A DNA stretch of 64,000 nt from Uloborus plumipes (lineage: Eukaryota; Arthropoda; Arachnida; Araneae; Uloboridae), in the NCBI GenBank assembly GCA_038373865.1, contig JAXGGA010003450.1, forward strand, positions 38,390 to 102,389, given 5' to 3'. The position numbers and the translations under genes are program-made. Positions 29,301 to 37,896 of the stretch are shown piece by piece. Every line of letters starts with the position of its first letter. Within the stretch, counting starts at the first letter, position 1. Below the pieces are notes generated by a model. The model ran no database searches. It was not told where the DNA came from and saw nothing but the letters and a program-made list of their open reading frames with translations.

Positions 29301-31435
29301 CTGCTTTGCACTGATAAGAACCTAGCAAAAAATGTAATAATGTTGGATGCATTCCAAAATTTTTGAAAGGTCAAATCTAAGATACACTAGATACTTTACA
29401 GGACCCTCCCATTATATTTCACTCATTGAGAATCAGGAATAAGCCTCGAAAAGTCAACTAAACATTATTCCAAGCTTTGTTTTTTAGATAAAAAATTGCA
29501 AAAGCTGCATGGCAAATCCCCAAAAGTAACAGGATTTCTTTCTTCCTATAGACTTGAAGGATGAACAGAGGGATATTTTTTTTGTCACACCAAACGAAGC
29601 TTTGCTACATGCTCGTACAAACAAAATAAAATTGAATATATGCTTTGTCAAATAATCTGTAATAATACAGTACAAACTGAAATTCATTTTACAGTGCTGA
29701 ATCTAAGAGGAAACAAGTTGTGCCAATCGGCAAAATTCGTTCAATTTCTGATTTTTTCGTTTGTGAACTCGACATAAAAATTTAAAGAAGACGAGTAACG
29801 GCAGTAGCAGGTCTAGATTTTTATAATTTTCTCTATGGGGGAAGGGGGAGCAAAGGCTGCGTATAATTATGCAAATTTTATCAGAAAACAGCAAAAAGAC
29901 CATACAAACATACATAAAAACATTATTTTTTCAAAGTTCTGGTGATGGGGAGCGAAATTTGCCTTTTTATTACAAGCCAAAGAACAGGGACGATTTATCC
30001 CCCCCCCCTCCCTTGAAAGACAAAACTGGTGGGAGAATGGTCAAGTTTTGCACCAGCTTAGAAATATTCTGCATCTGGCAGTTTTATTATTAAGGCATAT
30101 CCAGAAAATGGGATTTGGGGAGATATAATCCACCACAATGCAGAAATTTTCCTTATTTGATCATAGAAAAAGGTAGAAACTAGCTAGATACTTCCCGTCT
30201 CTGCCGTTCAATCATATCACCATCCAATTTTTCAATTTTTTTAAATACACCACTGTTGTAGCTTCAGCCATATTCAAGGAAAAACGAACATAATAAAGAC
30301 AATTTCTTCCATTAGGCATATTTGTTACATTGATCAATCAAATAATAGAGAGAGAAAAAAACTAAATATTGCATCCTATCCTTAAATTATTACAGTCAAA
30401 CCTGTCTATCTCGAATTTCACGGGACAGAAGAAAAATTTGAGATACGGAGGTTTCGAGATAGAGGTTTGTGATAAAATTTACAAAAATGAGCAATTGGAA
30501 CAAAGTCAAATACTTAACAGATTGTTTTGCATTGATATTGTTGAATATTTCACTGTACGACATGTTATGAGTCCACGTTTTACTAATTGTGATGACTATA
30601 TCTGCAGCAAGTGAATGCATACCTTTAAGTACCAACATAGTCTTTGAATGATTGTGCAGAAGATGATTTTTGTCTCCAAGTTATACCATTGATGAAGGTG
30701 GCTGGAGATGAAATTCAAAAATGAGAGTCGGCAAAATTCGAGATAAAGAGGTTTTCGAGAAAAATCATTCAAGATAAACATGAGAAGAAACATTAAATTT
30801 ATTCTGTTAAAGCAAGGAAATTGAAAATTTTCGACATACAGAGGTTTTTGAGATAAGCAGGTTCGACTGTATTCCTTTTTTCTAAGATTTTTACCTGTAA
30901 GTTGTCTCGTTGATACTCAATGAAGATTTGAACAAAGGTACTTTCTCTTCAATGTAGCAGCAATCAAAAATGCATATATTAAGATTAAGAATTTTAATTC
31001 TGCACAGGCAAATTTGCACTAAAAATAATGAGGACCAAGATTCATTTTCATTTCTAACAAATGCCAAACAAAAATAGTTGTTTGCACTATTTATATTTAT
31101 GGTGACAAATGGGGCACCAGCACCAGAAAGGAAAGTAACAAGTTAAAGATATTTTTCAAATCAACACCACGTTTATTCCATGATAATACACGTATTAAAA
31201 TGAAATTGAAAACACATAAAATGAAACACATTGAAACGCATTAAAATGAAACATGCATTTATAATGAAAAGAGTTGGAGGGAATAGATGAAATAGCCAAG
31301 TTTGATTATTATCTTTAAAAGAACCAAGAAATGACAAGTTAAAATACCATTATCGATGATCAACGGAACTTTGGATGTCAGAAGCTGATCAGAATAAGGC
31401 AAGAAAGGATCTGATTTGACTTGATAAGTCGGCAT
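5272..31435 (-). CDS. Arp5: Actin-related protein 5 (INO80 subunit), 3' partial
   Basis: Arp5 is a nuclear actin-fold protein that couples the INO80 remodelling ATPase to nucleosomes together with Ies6/INO80C. Sixteen exons with GT-AG borders join in frame to about 533 residues: 31348-31435, 29233-29321, 29046-29150, 28748-28859, 23743-23841, 21789-21979, 20667-20783, 19485-19583, 18050-18130, 16621-16737, 8535-8627, 7027-7123, 6874-6917, 5869-5948, 5712-5780 and 5272-5389. Diagnostic pieces are [12 protein letters not shown] (phosphate-1 loop), [46 protein letters not shown]...[10 protein letters not shown] and [15 protein letters not shown]. Human ACTR5 is about 607 residues, so the last ~100 or so (including the GGN-type motif) lie off the left edge. 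The phosphate-2 region reads [12 protein letters not shown] without the usual actin Asp, as expected for a divergent Arp. The start is the ATG at 31435, just after a splice acceptor, which implies an upstream untranslated exon. Confidence 0.93.
5712..5780 (-). CDS. Arp5: Arp5 exon 15
   Basis: Encodes [20 protein letters not shown] and then [19 protein letters not shown] matches FNLAAYHQLFVGTERIR of ACTR5, so the reading returns to conserved Arp5 sequence here. Confidence 0.92.
5869..5948 (-). CDS. Arp5: Arp5 exon 14 (coiled-coil-like)
   Basis: 26 codons plus two bases, [20 protein letters not shown] onward. It is charged and helical, the last part of the Arp5 insertion before the actin fold resumes. 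Acceptor TTTTGCAG, donor GTTAGT. Confidence 0.75.
6396..6475 (+). repeat. tRNA-derived SINE-like head
   Basis: An A-box-like stretch (TGTGGTCAGAGA) is followed about 35 bases later by a clear B box, GGTTCGAATCCCG. Together they resemble an internal RNA polymerase III promoter. No cloverleaf acceptor stem closes, so it is not a working tRNA. It sits in an Arp5 intron; the 3' limit is unclear. Confidence 0.5.
6874..6917 (-). CDS. Arp5: Arp5 microexon 13
   Basis: Only 44 bases: two bases to finish a Gly codon plus 14 codons ([14 protein letters not shown]). Acceptor ATTTATTTAG, donor GTAAGT. Phase 1 to 0 links exon 12 to exon 14 exactly. Confidence 0.65.
7027..7123 (-). CDS. Arp5: Arp5 exon 12 (divergent insertion)
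   Basis: 32 codons plus one base, [20 protein letters not shown] to NDLFG. Assigned by splice phase (0 to 1) and position rather than by similarity. The FG end resembles the conserved FG motif before the C-terminal half of some Arp5 insertions. Confidence 0.65.
8535..8627 (-). CDS. Arp5: Arp5 exon 11 (divergent insertion)
   Basis: 31 codons containing [16 protein letters not shown] and ending [10 protein letters not shown]. The splice sites (TGCTTCAG, GTAATT) and phase fit the gene, but similarity to ACTR5 is weak. It falls in the variable charged insertion, where Arp5 homologues differ most. Confidence 0.7.
10099..12913. mobile_element. Fold-back element with ~1.3-kb arms
   Basis: The ends GAGTCATTCCACGTCAA and TTGACATGGAATGACTC are inverted and flanked by TATA. 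The two halves are near-complete inverses around about 11500. Each arm is made of roughly 510-bp direct repeats marked by GCAGAAAATTTTATCACA near 10321 and 10846 and a diverged copy near 11355. Mirrored short open frames are by-products of the palindrome. There is no transposase. Confidence 0.75.
13200..14900. other. Gene-free G/C-run-rich filler in the hAT element
   Basis: Contains several runs of 8-14 G or C and phrases such as GGAGGGGG and GATGTTAG that recur in degenerate form. I see no coding frame, RNA gene or clear repeat ends. The stretch at 14570-14650 (cytosine run, then GTGGGCACTCCTGGCA) resembles the right end of the 42041-42485 element. Confidence 0.4.
15404..15705 (-). repeat. 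SINE family A, copy 1
   Basis: The minus strand begins with a tRNA-like head (GGGCCGTGGTGGCCCGATCG, then B box GGGTTCGATCCCA at 15642-15654). A ~200-bp body is shared with the copies at 47278 and 63395. The 10-bp direct repeat TTTTTCATAG flanks it (15394-15403 and 15706-15715), the signature of LINE-mediated retroposition. The tail is A/T-rich. Confidence 0.85.
16372..16545. mobile_element. pogo-like MITE (174 bp)
   Basis: CAGTCGAATCTCAATAACTC and GTTATCGAGACTCGACTG are inverted ends flanked by TA on both sides, typical of pogo/Tigger derivatives. Related degraded sequence (AACTCGAAG, ATCGAGACTCAACTG) lies at about 18420-18573. Confidence 0.7.
16621..16737 (-). CDS. Arp5: Arp5 exon 10
   Basis: 39 codons, [20 protein letters not shown] onward, corresponding to the ACTR5 region [20 protein letters not shown]. 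Acceptor TCTTAG. An 8-kb intron holding the nested hAT elements separates it from exon 11. Confidence 0.9.
18050..18130 (-). CDS. Arp5: Arp5 exon 9
   Basis: 27 codons, [20 protein letters not shown] onward, matching the ACTR5 insertion segment (DQERLDRLLYVQELLEDG). Acceptor TTTCAG, donor GTGAGT. Confidence 0.9.
19485..19583 (-). CDS. Arp5: Arp5 exon 8 (start of helical insertion)
   Basis: 33 codons, [20 protein letters not shown] to RAEK. It opens the charged helical insertion that sets Arp5 apart from actin. The donor is a weaker GTGTGT; phase 0 is fixed by the next exon. Confidence 0.8.
20667..20783 (-). CDS. Arp5: Arp5 exon 7
   Basis: 39 codons, [20 protein letters not shown] to IVQLPYAT, matching the Arp5 region HEHSYIAEDY...MQLPF. 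Donor GTAAGT. Confidence 0.9.
21789..21979 (-). CDS. Arp5: Arp5 exon 6 (phosphate-2 region)
   Basis: The longest exon, 63 codons plus a split Gly. It holds [19 protein letters not shown] and NAKRINVG followed by [10 protein letters not shown], the core Arp5 subdomain 3/4 segment. It is visibly more GC-rich than its surroundings, as expected for a conserved exon. Donor GTGAGT. Confidence 0.95.
22138..22565 (-). pseudogene. CR1-like LINE fragment, RT C-terminus
   Basis: On the minus strand the broken frames read KFIQKGT, then [37 protein letters not shown] and [12 protein letters not shown]. The pattern of RGRNYFKL, then VWNSLP, then VNSFK, is the standard C-terminus of CR1/Jockey-group LINE reverse transcriptases. 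It is 5'-truncated with at least one frameshift and a stop. It lies in the Arp5 intron between exons 5 and 6. Confidence 0.8.
23743..23841 (-). CDS. Arp5: Arp5 exon 5
   Basis: Encodes [20 protein letters not shown] and then [12 protein letters not shown], conserved in ACTR5. It is separated from exon 4 by a 4.9-kb intron filled by three repeat elements (23899-25524, 26140-26611, 27125-27991). Confidence 0.93.
23899..25524. mobile_element. 1.6-kb transposon with repeated CAGATCGGTAAC motif
   Basis: The ends are inverted for over 25 bp (ATGAGCTAATATTTAGAAAA on the left, TTTTCTAAATATTGGCTCGT on the right), with possible TA duplication. Inside, CAGATCGGTAAC or a one- or two-base variant occurs about seven times in one orientation (near 24086, 24284, 24468, 24630, 24643, 25313, 25330). 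No transposase was found. Confidence 0.6.
26140..26611. mobile_element. Palindromic MITE (ACCGACTTC family)
   Basis: Left arm 26140-26272 and right arm 26474-26611 are near-perfect inverses, sharing TTGAACCGACTTCGGAACTT and ACCATCGACACTA blocks. The centre (26273-26473) is unique. The ACCGACTTC block recurs at 28395 and 47083 in other repeats. Confidence 0.7.
27125..27991. mobile_element. hAT-type element with GATTTAAATC arrays
   Basis: The left end CAGGGTATAAAAAAATCAAT and right end ATTGACACCCTG are inverted. The 8-bp duplication AAATTAAG flanks it exactly (27117-27124, 27992-27999). Arrays of TTTTTTGATTTAAATC sit just inside both ends as subterminal repeats. The middle (27260-27850) shows no transposase. 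Confidence 0.75.
28130..28402 (-). repeat. ACCGACTTC-type interspersed repeat
   Basis: Read on the minus strand it begins GTTAACCGACTTCAACAAAG, then an AATTCGTCGGAGAATTTTT block. The same block appears at 47078-47127, so this is a dispersed repeat. The rest (CTTTCTTTCCAATTGGTCCC and similar) has no recognised coding potential. The element class is unknown. Confidence 0.5.
28748..28859 (-). CDS. Arp5: Arp5 exon 4
   Basis: 37 codons plus one base, including [15 protein letters not shown], a strongly conserved Arp5 signature. Donor GTGAGT; the split codon forms Leu with the next exon (Met in many homologues). Confidence 0.92.
29046..29150 (-). CDS. Arp5: Arp5 exon 3
   Basis: Exactly 35 codons, including [20 protein letters not shown], which matches the Arp5 segment with RW...PFDRNV. 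Acceptor TATTTGCAG, donor GTTGG; phase 0 at both ends. Confidence 0.9.
29233..29321 (-). CDS. Arp5: Arp5 exon 2 (phosphate-1 loop)
   Basis: Completes the split Gly and encodes [14 protein letters not shown] onward to RGKK. This is the N-terminal actin strand-turn that contacts nucleotide phosphates. Acceptor TTTTGCTAG, donor GTAACC, ends in phase 0. Confidence 0.9.
30393..30869. mobile_element. pogo/Tigger-like MITE (477 bp)
   Basis: CAGTCAAACCTGTCTATCTC and GATAAGCAGGTTCGACTG form inverted ends flanked by TA. Internal phrases of the type TTCGAGATA...GAGGTTT recur near 30425, 30455, 30740 and 30840. It lies in the first coding intron of Arp5. Confidence 0.7.
31348..31435 (-). CDS. Arp5: Arp5 coding exon 1
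   Basis: Encodes residues 1-29 plus one base, from [11 protein letters not shown] to VPLIIDN; the Gly of IDNG is split by the intron. The donor is GTATTT. A pyrimidine-rich acceptor (TCTTTTTCTAG) ends just upstream at 31450, so the true exon probably begins at 31449 with a short 5' UTR. The frame stays open upstream to an ATG at 31525, but that extension is hydrophobic and unlike Arp5 N-termini, so I reject it as the start. Confidence 0.8.
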
Positions 31436-31449
31436 TGGATATATTTTTC

Positions 31450-31953
31450 CTAGAAAAAGAAGTAAAAATAAGTAAAGTATCACTAAAATAAAATAGTACA
31501 GTAAATTGAGATCAAAAGAAGTCACAAGAACAAGTATTAAGGAAACTTCTCAGAATAAATAGTTTTCAGGTTTGATGATTTCAAAAAGTAGTAAAGGAAA
31601 GGACACTATTGCAAGTGTCAAAGCCGTATTTTCCCGTAATTTTATGCTTAATTGTAATTAATTAACTGTATTATTAGATCAATCAGTACCTAGTTGACTC
31701 ATGGCTTTTGCAGATCATGAATACCATTAAAACAAAACGAATAACAACCCACAAAATATTTTGAAGATTATATAAATTAGCGTGTTTATACAGAGAACCG
31801 CTAGGAAAATTTGGTTTGTAAACAAACAAAGTACTGGAGTTGTGTTGTTTCTACGACGCTCAGAAAAGGGAAATTTTTTTAAAGATAAGAGGTAACGAAA
31901 ACACCTGGAGTGATAAAACTGGTTCATTAAGCAGCAAGGAATGTTGACTTTAA
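31450..31953. other. Upstream of Arp5 exon 1; likely intron or promoter side
   Basis: A splice acceptor on the minus strand immediately precedes the Arp5 start codon, so at least one untranslated exon should lie to the right. I cannot pick it out. No other gene is visible. Confidence 0.4.
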
Positions 31954-32133
31954 GGGCCGAATTCAAGCGAAACACCATTGCAATCGCTTCGAGGCGATCG
32001 CAAATTGTAATCGCTACTGGAAGTCGAATTACATTGGAATCGCATCTCGTAGCGATTGTAATGTATCCAAATTTGGGAATTTGCGATTGCATTGGTGAGT
32101 TGCGATCGTACGTGTTTCACTTGAATTCCTGCC
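31954..32133. mobile_element. Short palindromic MITE
   Basis: GGGCCGAATTCAAGCGAAACAC at the left and GTGTTTCACTTGAATTCCTGCC at the right are inverted. The interior repeats ATCGC/GCGAT words on both strands (for example CGCTTCGAGGCGATCG), giving a strongly folding 180-bp unit. Target duplication is not clear. Confidence 0.6.
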
Positions 32134-32831
32134 TGAGTAATATTTAACGGTACAAATGCTTAGGTAAAAATTCAAATTATTAACAATTCAAATAAAACAC
32201 AACCCCTTATCTATCCAACACAACACTAATTCATTTTGTTTTAACCATTAGTATTCCTTATTAGTGTAGAGCAAGTCTGTTTGTTCAAAAAATGCTTCAC
32301 GAAATGTTTTGTTTGGGTTTATTGGAGCTATAGAGTAAGAATAAACACTAAAGTGTGTGCTTCTTTATAAGAAAGATGGAAGAGGTGGAAACCCGTTCTC
32401 GCCACCATTCCACTCTCCAGTTGGTAACACTCAAAATTTCTTTCATGTGGACATAAAAGCAGTGAAAAAAAAAAAAAAAATCAAAGCATACTCTAATTTT
32501 ATCATAATTCTACGGAAGGAGCTATTATTGAAATGGAAGGGGAATGAAAAAAAAGTTTGCTTCTGACAAATTAAAGTTTTTGCAACGAAGGATTGTAATA
32601 ACTTTAGAAACAAATCGTGCGAAGTACTTGCGCTCAAAATTCAGAGCTCTGCTGTAAAAAACAGCATTGGTGAAAACTAACACATTCTCCAAGAAAAATC
32701 TCACTACAGCAGCATTAATATAGGTGCTAAAGCCAAAATTCTTTTCTTAAAAATGCTAAAAAAGACAGAGCCATCCGGTTGTCGCATTTAAATGCGCAAT
32801 AAATTTGCTTTTTAACCGAACGAATCTATTA

Positions 32832-32975
32832 GGGCCATGCTCCACATCGACGTAAAGCAGAAAAATTAGGCGGAAGCATAAAATGGATTCAATGGTGTTC
32901 CTATGGAAAGTACCCGGATTTTCGGTTTCTGCCTTCAGTTTCGGTCGCGTTTTACGCTGATGTGGAGCATGGCCC
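32832..32975. mobile_element. Harbinger-like palindromic MITE, copy 1
   Basis: The ends GGGCCATGCTCCACATC and GATGTGGAGCATGGCCC are perfect inverses with TTA on both sides (32829-32831, 32976-32978). Three-base TTA/TAA duplications suggest the PIF/Harbinger group. Homologous copies lie at 44788 and 61742. Confidence 0.75.
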
Positions 32976-33769
32976 TTAGTTTTTTAAAAACTGTGGCGTT
33001 TTTAAACACAGGCAATATGAATCTTAGTTTATTTTTCACGTCCCCCCATTTGACGGCATATTCGTTTTAATTTTTCAAAAAACCATTAATGAGTTAAAAT
33101 AAAAGAAAGCGCCTTTTGAGATCGGTTGTAAATTTCTACTAAACGCCCGGAAAAAAAAAAAAAAAAAACATATACATACATACAAAAACTCATACATAAA
33201 AAATAAACACGGAAACATATTCTAAATAAATTCAGTAAAAATATCATTACTGTAAGAGGGTCTTAAGTTTGGTATGCAAGTTTAAAAAGAAATACCGACT
33301 ACTACTCTAACAATTTTAGAGCCTTGGACTTCGACTCCGCCTCTTTTACCCTAAAAATCAGTCCTACTCCGACTCTGGTTTCTACTGTGAAATAATAATT
33401 ACTGAGATGACTTGTTTTTATTTCCGTTCTAAAGTTTTAATTAATTAATTTTATTTTAGGGAAATAAAAGGAAATCGGAATTCGAAATTTATTATTTTTT
33501 ATCATAAAGAAAGAGCTCCGCAGATACTTGTTTTTTCTGATGAAAACTTTGTTTAAGAGGGATGTTTCATGTTTATCTGTTTATTTTTTAAGAAACTAGG
33601 GCTATTCTATAAAGAATGGTAACAAGTTAATAAACGTAATTATATAAACTATAATCCTTCAAATGTTGGTGGCATTTTTCAAATTGGTAGCTATTATATA
33701 AAAAACACCTGTCAAATCTTATTATTTATTTATTTATTTATTTTATTTTATTTTATTTTTTTTTGTCTT

Positions 33770-34865
33770 TAAAAACAGGCTGAAAGTCTTTTTTGGACAC
33801 ATCATTAAAAATCGCTTCCGAAGATTCTGCCATTGGATGACACGCTATTGTGCGCAAAGCATTTCGAGAGAGCTCATTCCCGACGAAAGGGATGTGGACA
33901 TAGCCGGCTGGAACCAAGAAAGGGGGGGGGGGCTGAAAGAAGTTGAGGGGTAAGGGGCAGCATCTCTTAACCTCTTTTTTTCTCAAAAATTTGGCTACAT
34001 TATTTATTGGATTTTAGCATTACTGATTGAATGACCTCTAAAATATGCCAAAAACGGCCTCAAAAATCAAGACGGATGACCACCGTAGACCCTCCCTTTC
34101 CGATTCAAAGTTCTATTTTTATGAAATAACATTAAAAATTACTATTTTGGGAATATTTAGCTTCTATTTTCGTGAAATTAATCAATCCACTGAGTAAAAA
34201 GAAATCATTTTTCAATTGATCATAACTTTTTAACTCTAAAAAGTGAGGGCAGGAGCACCCCGATGGGAGGTCACTGTGACCTCCCAATGATTTCCGTATC
34301 CTGCACATTTTGCTGACGATTCGGCAATTTGAAGACAATTTTGCAACCTTGAGATTATTTGTTCTGTTTAGTCTTTAGAATTGTTTTTAAAAATATGCCT
34401 AATGTTTTTTTCACTAAATGTTATGCATGTGCGATATGTGTGCATGCTTGTATTTTGTCATTCAGTAAAATTGGAACTTCATTCGGCAAATTCTTAATTT
34501 TCCCCCTCCCAAAAATTTTAGTTCAGGGTTCCCCTGGTGAGGGGGCAAGGTCCCTATGCTTTTGGAAGGGAGGAGGCAGTCGCCCCCCTATATGAGCCAC
34601 CTATGGATGTGCGTGTGGAGGTTCATTTGTTATACCCGCCTTCCATATAGCTATAATTTAGCTCTTGAATGAGTACTTAATGTCTCCAAAGTGGTGGCGT
34701 TTCTCTATTTTTGAAGCAATGGCAGAAGCTTCGGAGGTGATTTTCAAGGATATGTTCAAAAATGGCCTCCAGCATGTCTTCGAAGACAGGGGAAAAAAAA
34801 AAAAAAATCGGCCGGGTGGATTTTGTGCAATACGGATCAATTTGAAAAATGCCATCAACATTTGA
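33770..34865. repeat. Facing copies of one degenerate coding-like segment
   Basis: Minus-strand 33753-33835 reads MAESSEAIFNDVSKKDFQPV and plus-strand 34715-34800 reads MAEASEVIFKDMFKNGLQHV, both followed by a Lys-rich run. The two are clearly homologous and inverted. The shape recalls the C-terminal helix of some mariner transposases, but this is too short to assign. Confidence 0.4.
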
Positions 34866-35572
34866 AGGATTGGTTTACATAATTACGTTTTGTTAATTAG
34901 TAGACATTCTTTATTGAACAGCTCTGGTATATTTTTTAAGCATCTATTTTTATAAGAGGTGTGAATTTATTTTTTTATTTAGCTTTGATAAAATGTATTT
35001 ATTTTTATGTGATTTCTATTTTTATTTATTTTATTCTATTTTATTTATTTATTCACTTAGTTTTTTATAAGAGACAATAAATTATTTGCTTGTTGAAAAG
35101 GTTCTTCTGCTTTGTTCGTTTATTTTAACCTATCTATTTCATTAGATAAGAAAGGCACATTTCGTTTTTAGAAATCAGCTTTAAATGTAAAAAGGTATGT
35201 TTGATACTTTTTGTAGTCTTAGCTAATTAAAAGAATGTTGATCAGATTCTAGAAAGTTGGTGTTGGTATACGGGAAAGTAGGCTTCTTCAGTTGTGGACA
35301 GAATTTCTTGTTTGGAAAGTAATACTTTAAGAATGTACTTCTTAAAGTATTAGTTTCCATAGCTTTCTCTTGCGATAGGGCACCAAATGTTTTGAGGATC
35401 TCTCATCACCCTGGCGTGACCGGGCTCTCATCTCAAGAACTTGCAGGAGTTACTTGCCTTAAGCCTTACTTGCAGGCCGGTCATTCGGGCGATCAGGGGG
35501 CGCGAGGAGGTCAACTGAACCTCTGGATTTTACAAACGTAATGCAATTATGCAATTTTGTGCGTACTTTGTT

Positions 35573-35720
35573 CAAGGGGGGATCCAGCTAGTGGTTAAGG
35601 AGGGGGTCATTTACTAGAAGGGGGGGGGGGTCAAAGGGCAATTTTTTCGTAATATTAGACCCAAAAAATGCAGTTTTTTGTGCATTCGGTCGCTTAAGGC
35701 CCTCTCTGGATCCGCGCTTG
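35573..35720. mobile_element. hAT-type MITE (148 bp)
   Basis: The ends CAAGGGGGGATCCAGC and CTGGATCCGCGCTTG are inverted. The 8-bp flanks ACTTTGTT and ACGTTGTT differ at one base. The GGATCCAG block matches the 117-2371 element. G runs in the centre. Confidence 0.6.
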
Positions 35721-36059
35721 ACGTTGTTGTTTTTCTCAATAAGATGTGTTGAACACAAAAAGTTAGCCCCCTCCCTCCTGGGAAAAGACTCGTCATTTCG
35801 AACTTTTCCAGGAGAGAAGGGGTGGGGAGTGGGGATCTAATGTAAATCTCCCCCCCCCCCCGCCACCAAAAATAGCAAAAACCACGCCCACTTACATGTA
35901 AGTACATTTATTTCCCAAACTCGGGGGGAAGGGGGGGGGGACAATTGAAACTTTCCCTGACCCCCCTAAACGACGGGCCTGCTTGGAAAACGGAAATGAC
36001 GGTCCACCTTACTTGAAATGAGAGAAGTCTTGTGGAAAAAAACAGGAGCCGAGAGATCG

Positions 36060-36310
36060 ACTGGGAACTGGAGCGATGCCTGTGAAAACAAACCACGTTG
36101 TTGTCAGCGGTGAAAAACATTCTTTCGGTCTTGTGGCCAGTGTCCGTTTTCTCCGCAGATGCGGCCGATCGCCGAATGACGCTTCTGGGTCATTGAGCCC
36201 GCGAGAAACACCCCTTTCGAGCCTAATTACTTTTTCGAAAACACTTCGCTTATCCTTGGGATTCGTTGGAAGCTACTGATTCTTGACCAGATAAATTTGA
36301 ATAAAAAAAG
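36060..36310 (+). other. Possible 5' UTR exon of the CRISP-like gene
   Basis: The stretch is more GC-rich than its surroundings and ends in a strong donor (AAAAAAAG then GTAAGTTT at 36311). The first coding exon of the CRISP-like gene has an acceptor at 37798 before its ATG, so an upstream untranslated exon is required. This is the best candidate, but its start and the promoter are not defined. Confidence 0.3.
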
Positions 36311-36980
36311 GTAAGTTTTTTTGCTTCATTATTGTTTTTTATTTAGTTTTTTAAAAATGTACGTACTTTTTTATTTCTTTCGCTCTTTTATTAAACATTG
36401 AGCGTGAACTTAAGCTTATACGCACACATACATATGCAGTATTAGTACCCGCATTTACGCGTGTGTGTGAAATGTTCAGTTTATATACTTATTTATTCTT
36501 TTTGATTGAATTATCAAATTAACCATGTACTGTTTAGCTATAAAGCAATAGGGTTCCAATTGCAAAAAAAAGAAAAAGAGAGAGAGAAAAAGAAATAGAA
36601 ATGAAGGAGAAGATATGAAATTGAATTGTATTCACGATTCGTAAAACAAACAACAATCAATATTTGTATGTTTTGAACACAAAAGCACAGAGTTCTAAGC
36701 AAGAAAGTAAGAAGTAGTAAATGAGAACTAATTAGTAGGGTGTTCTAAAATCCCACGGAAATTTTTTTTAAAAATATTTAACTCCATATTGCTGTCTTTG
36801 TTCCCACTAAGCAAAGTAAATTTCCTAGCCAAAGTTTAAATGTATTGAAGTGTATTTTCAAGGTTGAGATGCACAGTATAAAATGTTTGACCATGTACTT
36901 ATCTCAACAAATTCGTGTCATATGAGTAAAATGGTCTTCAAGGTTGAGATGAACAGAAAAAAAGTTTGACCATGTAATTA

Positions 36981-37374
36981 CAGTAAACTCTCGATTATCT
37001 GCTGGGCGGAAGGGAAGAAACAAGCACAATTTACTGATTTTTCGAAAATGCACGAATTTTGTTTTTTCTTAACGTTTTTTACCCAAAAGTGCGGTCTACC
37101 GTCCAGTAAATTATTTTACCTGAGCTTTATCGCAAGTACTACTTCTTTATAGATTTTATACGCTTGAGAACCTCAAATATAAATAATTTTTTATGCTGTA
37201 TCTATCGTCACTGTTTGTACATATCACGTTTTAAGTGTAATGCAAATATTTTTATGCAAAAGACATTTTTTATCCTCTTTACCCCTTATTTTATGCTTTT
37301 TTCGGATTGCCCGCTACTTTCGTTATCCGCGATACCCGTGCCACCCAATTCCGCGGATAATCGGGAGTGCACTG
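36981..37374. mobile_element. pogo/Tigger-like MITE (394 bp)
   Basis: CAGTAAACTCTCGATTATCT and GCGGATAATCGGGAGTGCACTG are inverted and flanked by TA on both sides. CAGT-(N)-CTCTCGATTATC ends are characteristic of Tigger derivatives. No transposase. It lies in the 5' intron of the CRISP-like gene. Confidence 0.75.
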
Positions 37375-37820
37375 TATCTGCATACATTCGTATCAAGTGA
37401 GTAAAAATGATTTTTAAGAATGAGATGAACAGTATAAAAAGTTTTAGATGAAACATATATTTTTAAATTTGACTCCTCCTTATTTTGTTACAAAGTGTCA
37501 CATTTCATTTCACTCCCCTTCCCACATGTCACACTGTATTTCATATGCATAATGTTTTACAAAACGGTGATGTCACATTTCTTGTTATCCATTCCTCCCC
37601 CTTACCAAACTGTCTGAATTTCACAACCCCTCACTCCGTCAATTTGGGGTCGTCCCAGTAGCTAATTTCCATTCTTCGTGAAAGCTAAAAGTTTTACTTT
37701 GTAAAAAACGCAGATTTATCCCTGTTTTTTCAGATACGTTCTTTTTTTTTTTTTTTGAAGATGTATATAGGATTGATTTCTAATTTTTTGGTTTGTAGGA
37801 GAGCCAGTCCCCAGGCGAAA

Positions 37821-37896
37821 ATGAAGTGCTGTTGCCTGTTGTTCGGAGGAGTCGTCGTGATTGCTGGAATAGCATGGGCCATTCCGAAGCTTTCAC
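37821..37896 (+). CDS. CRISP-like exon 1 (signal peptide)
   Basis: ATG at 37821, 23 bases after an acceptor (GTTTGTAG at 37798). It encodes a short KCCC-rich n-region, a hydrophobic core (LLFGGVVVIAGIAWA) and likely cleavage after the WA pair. Donor GTAAGT; ends in phase 1. Confidence 0.85.

Noticed and set aside
31436..31525. Arp5 start at the upstream ATG (31525)
   Set aside because: The extension is a hydrophobic run across a clear splice acceptor; the ATG at 31435 gives an Arp5-like N-terminus.
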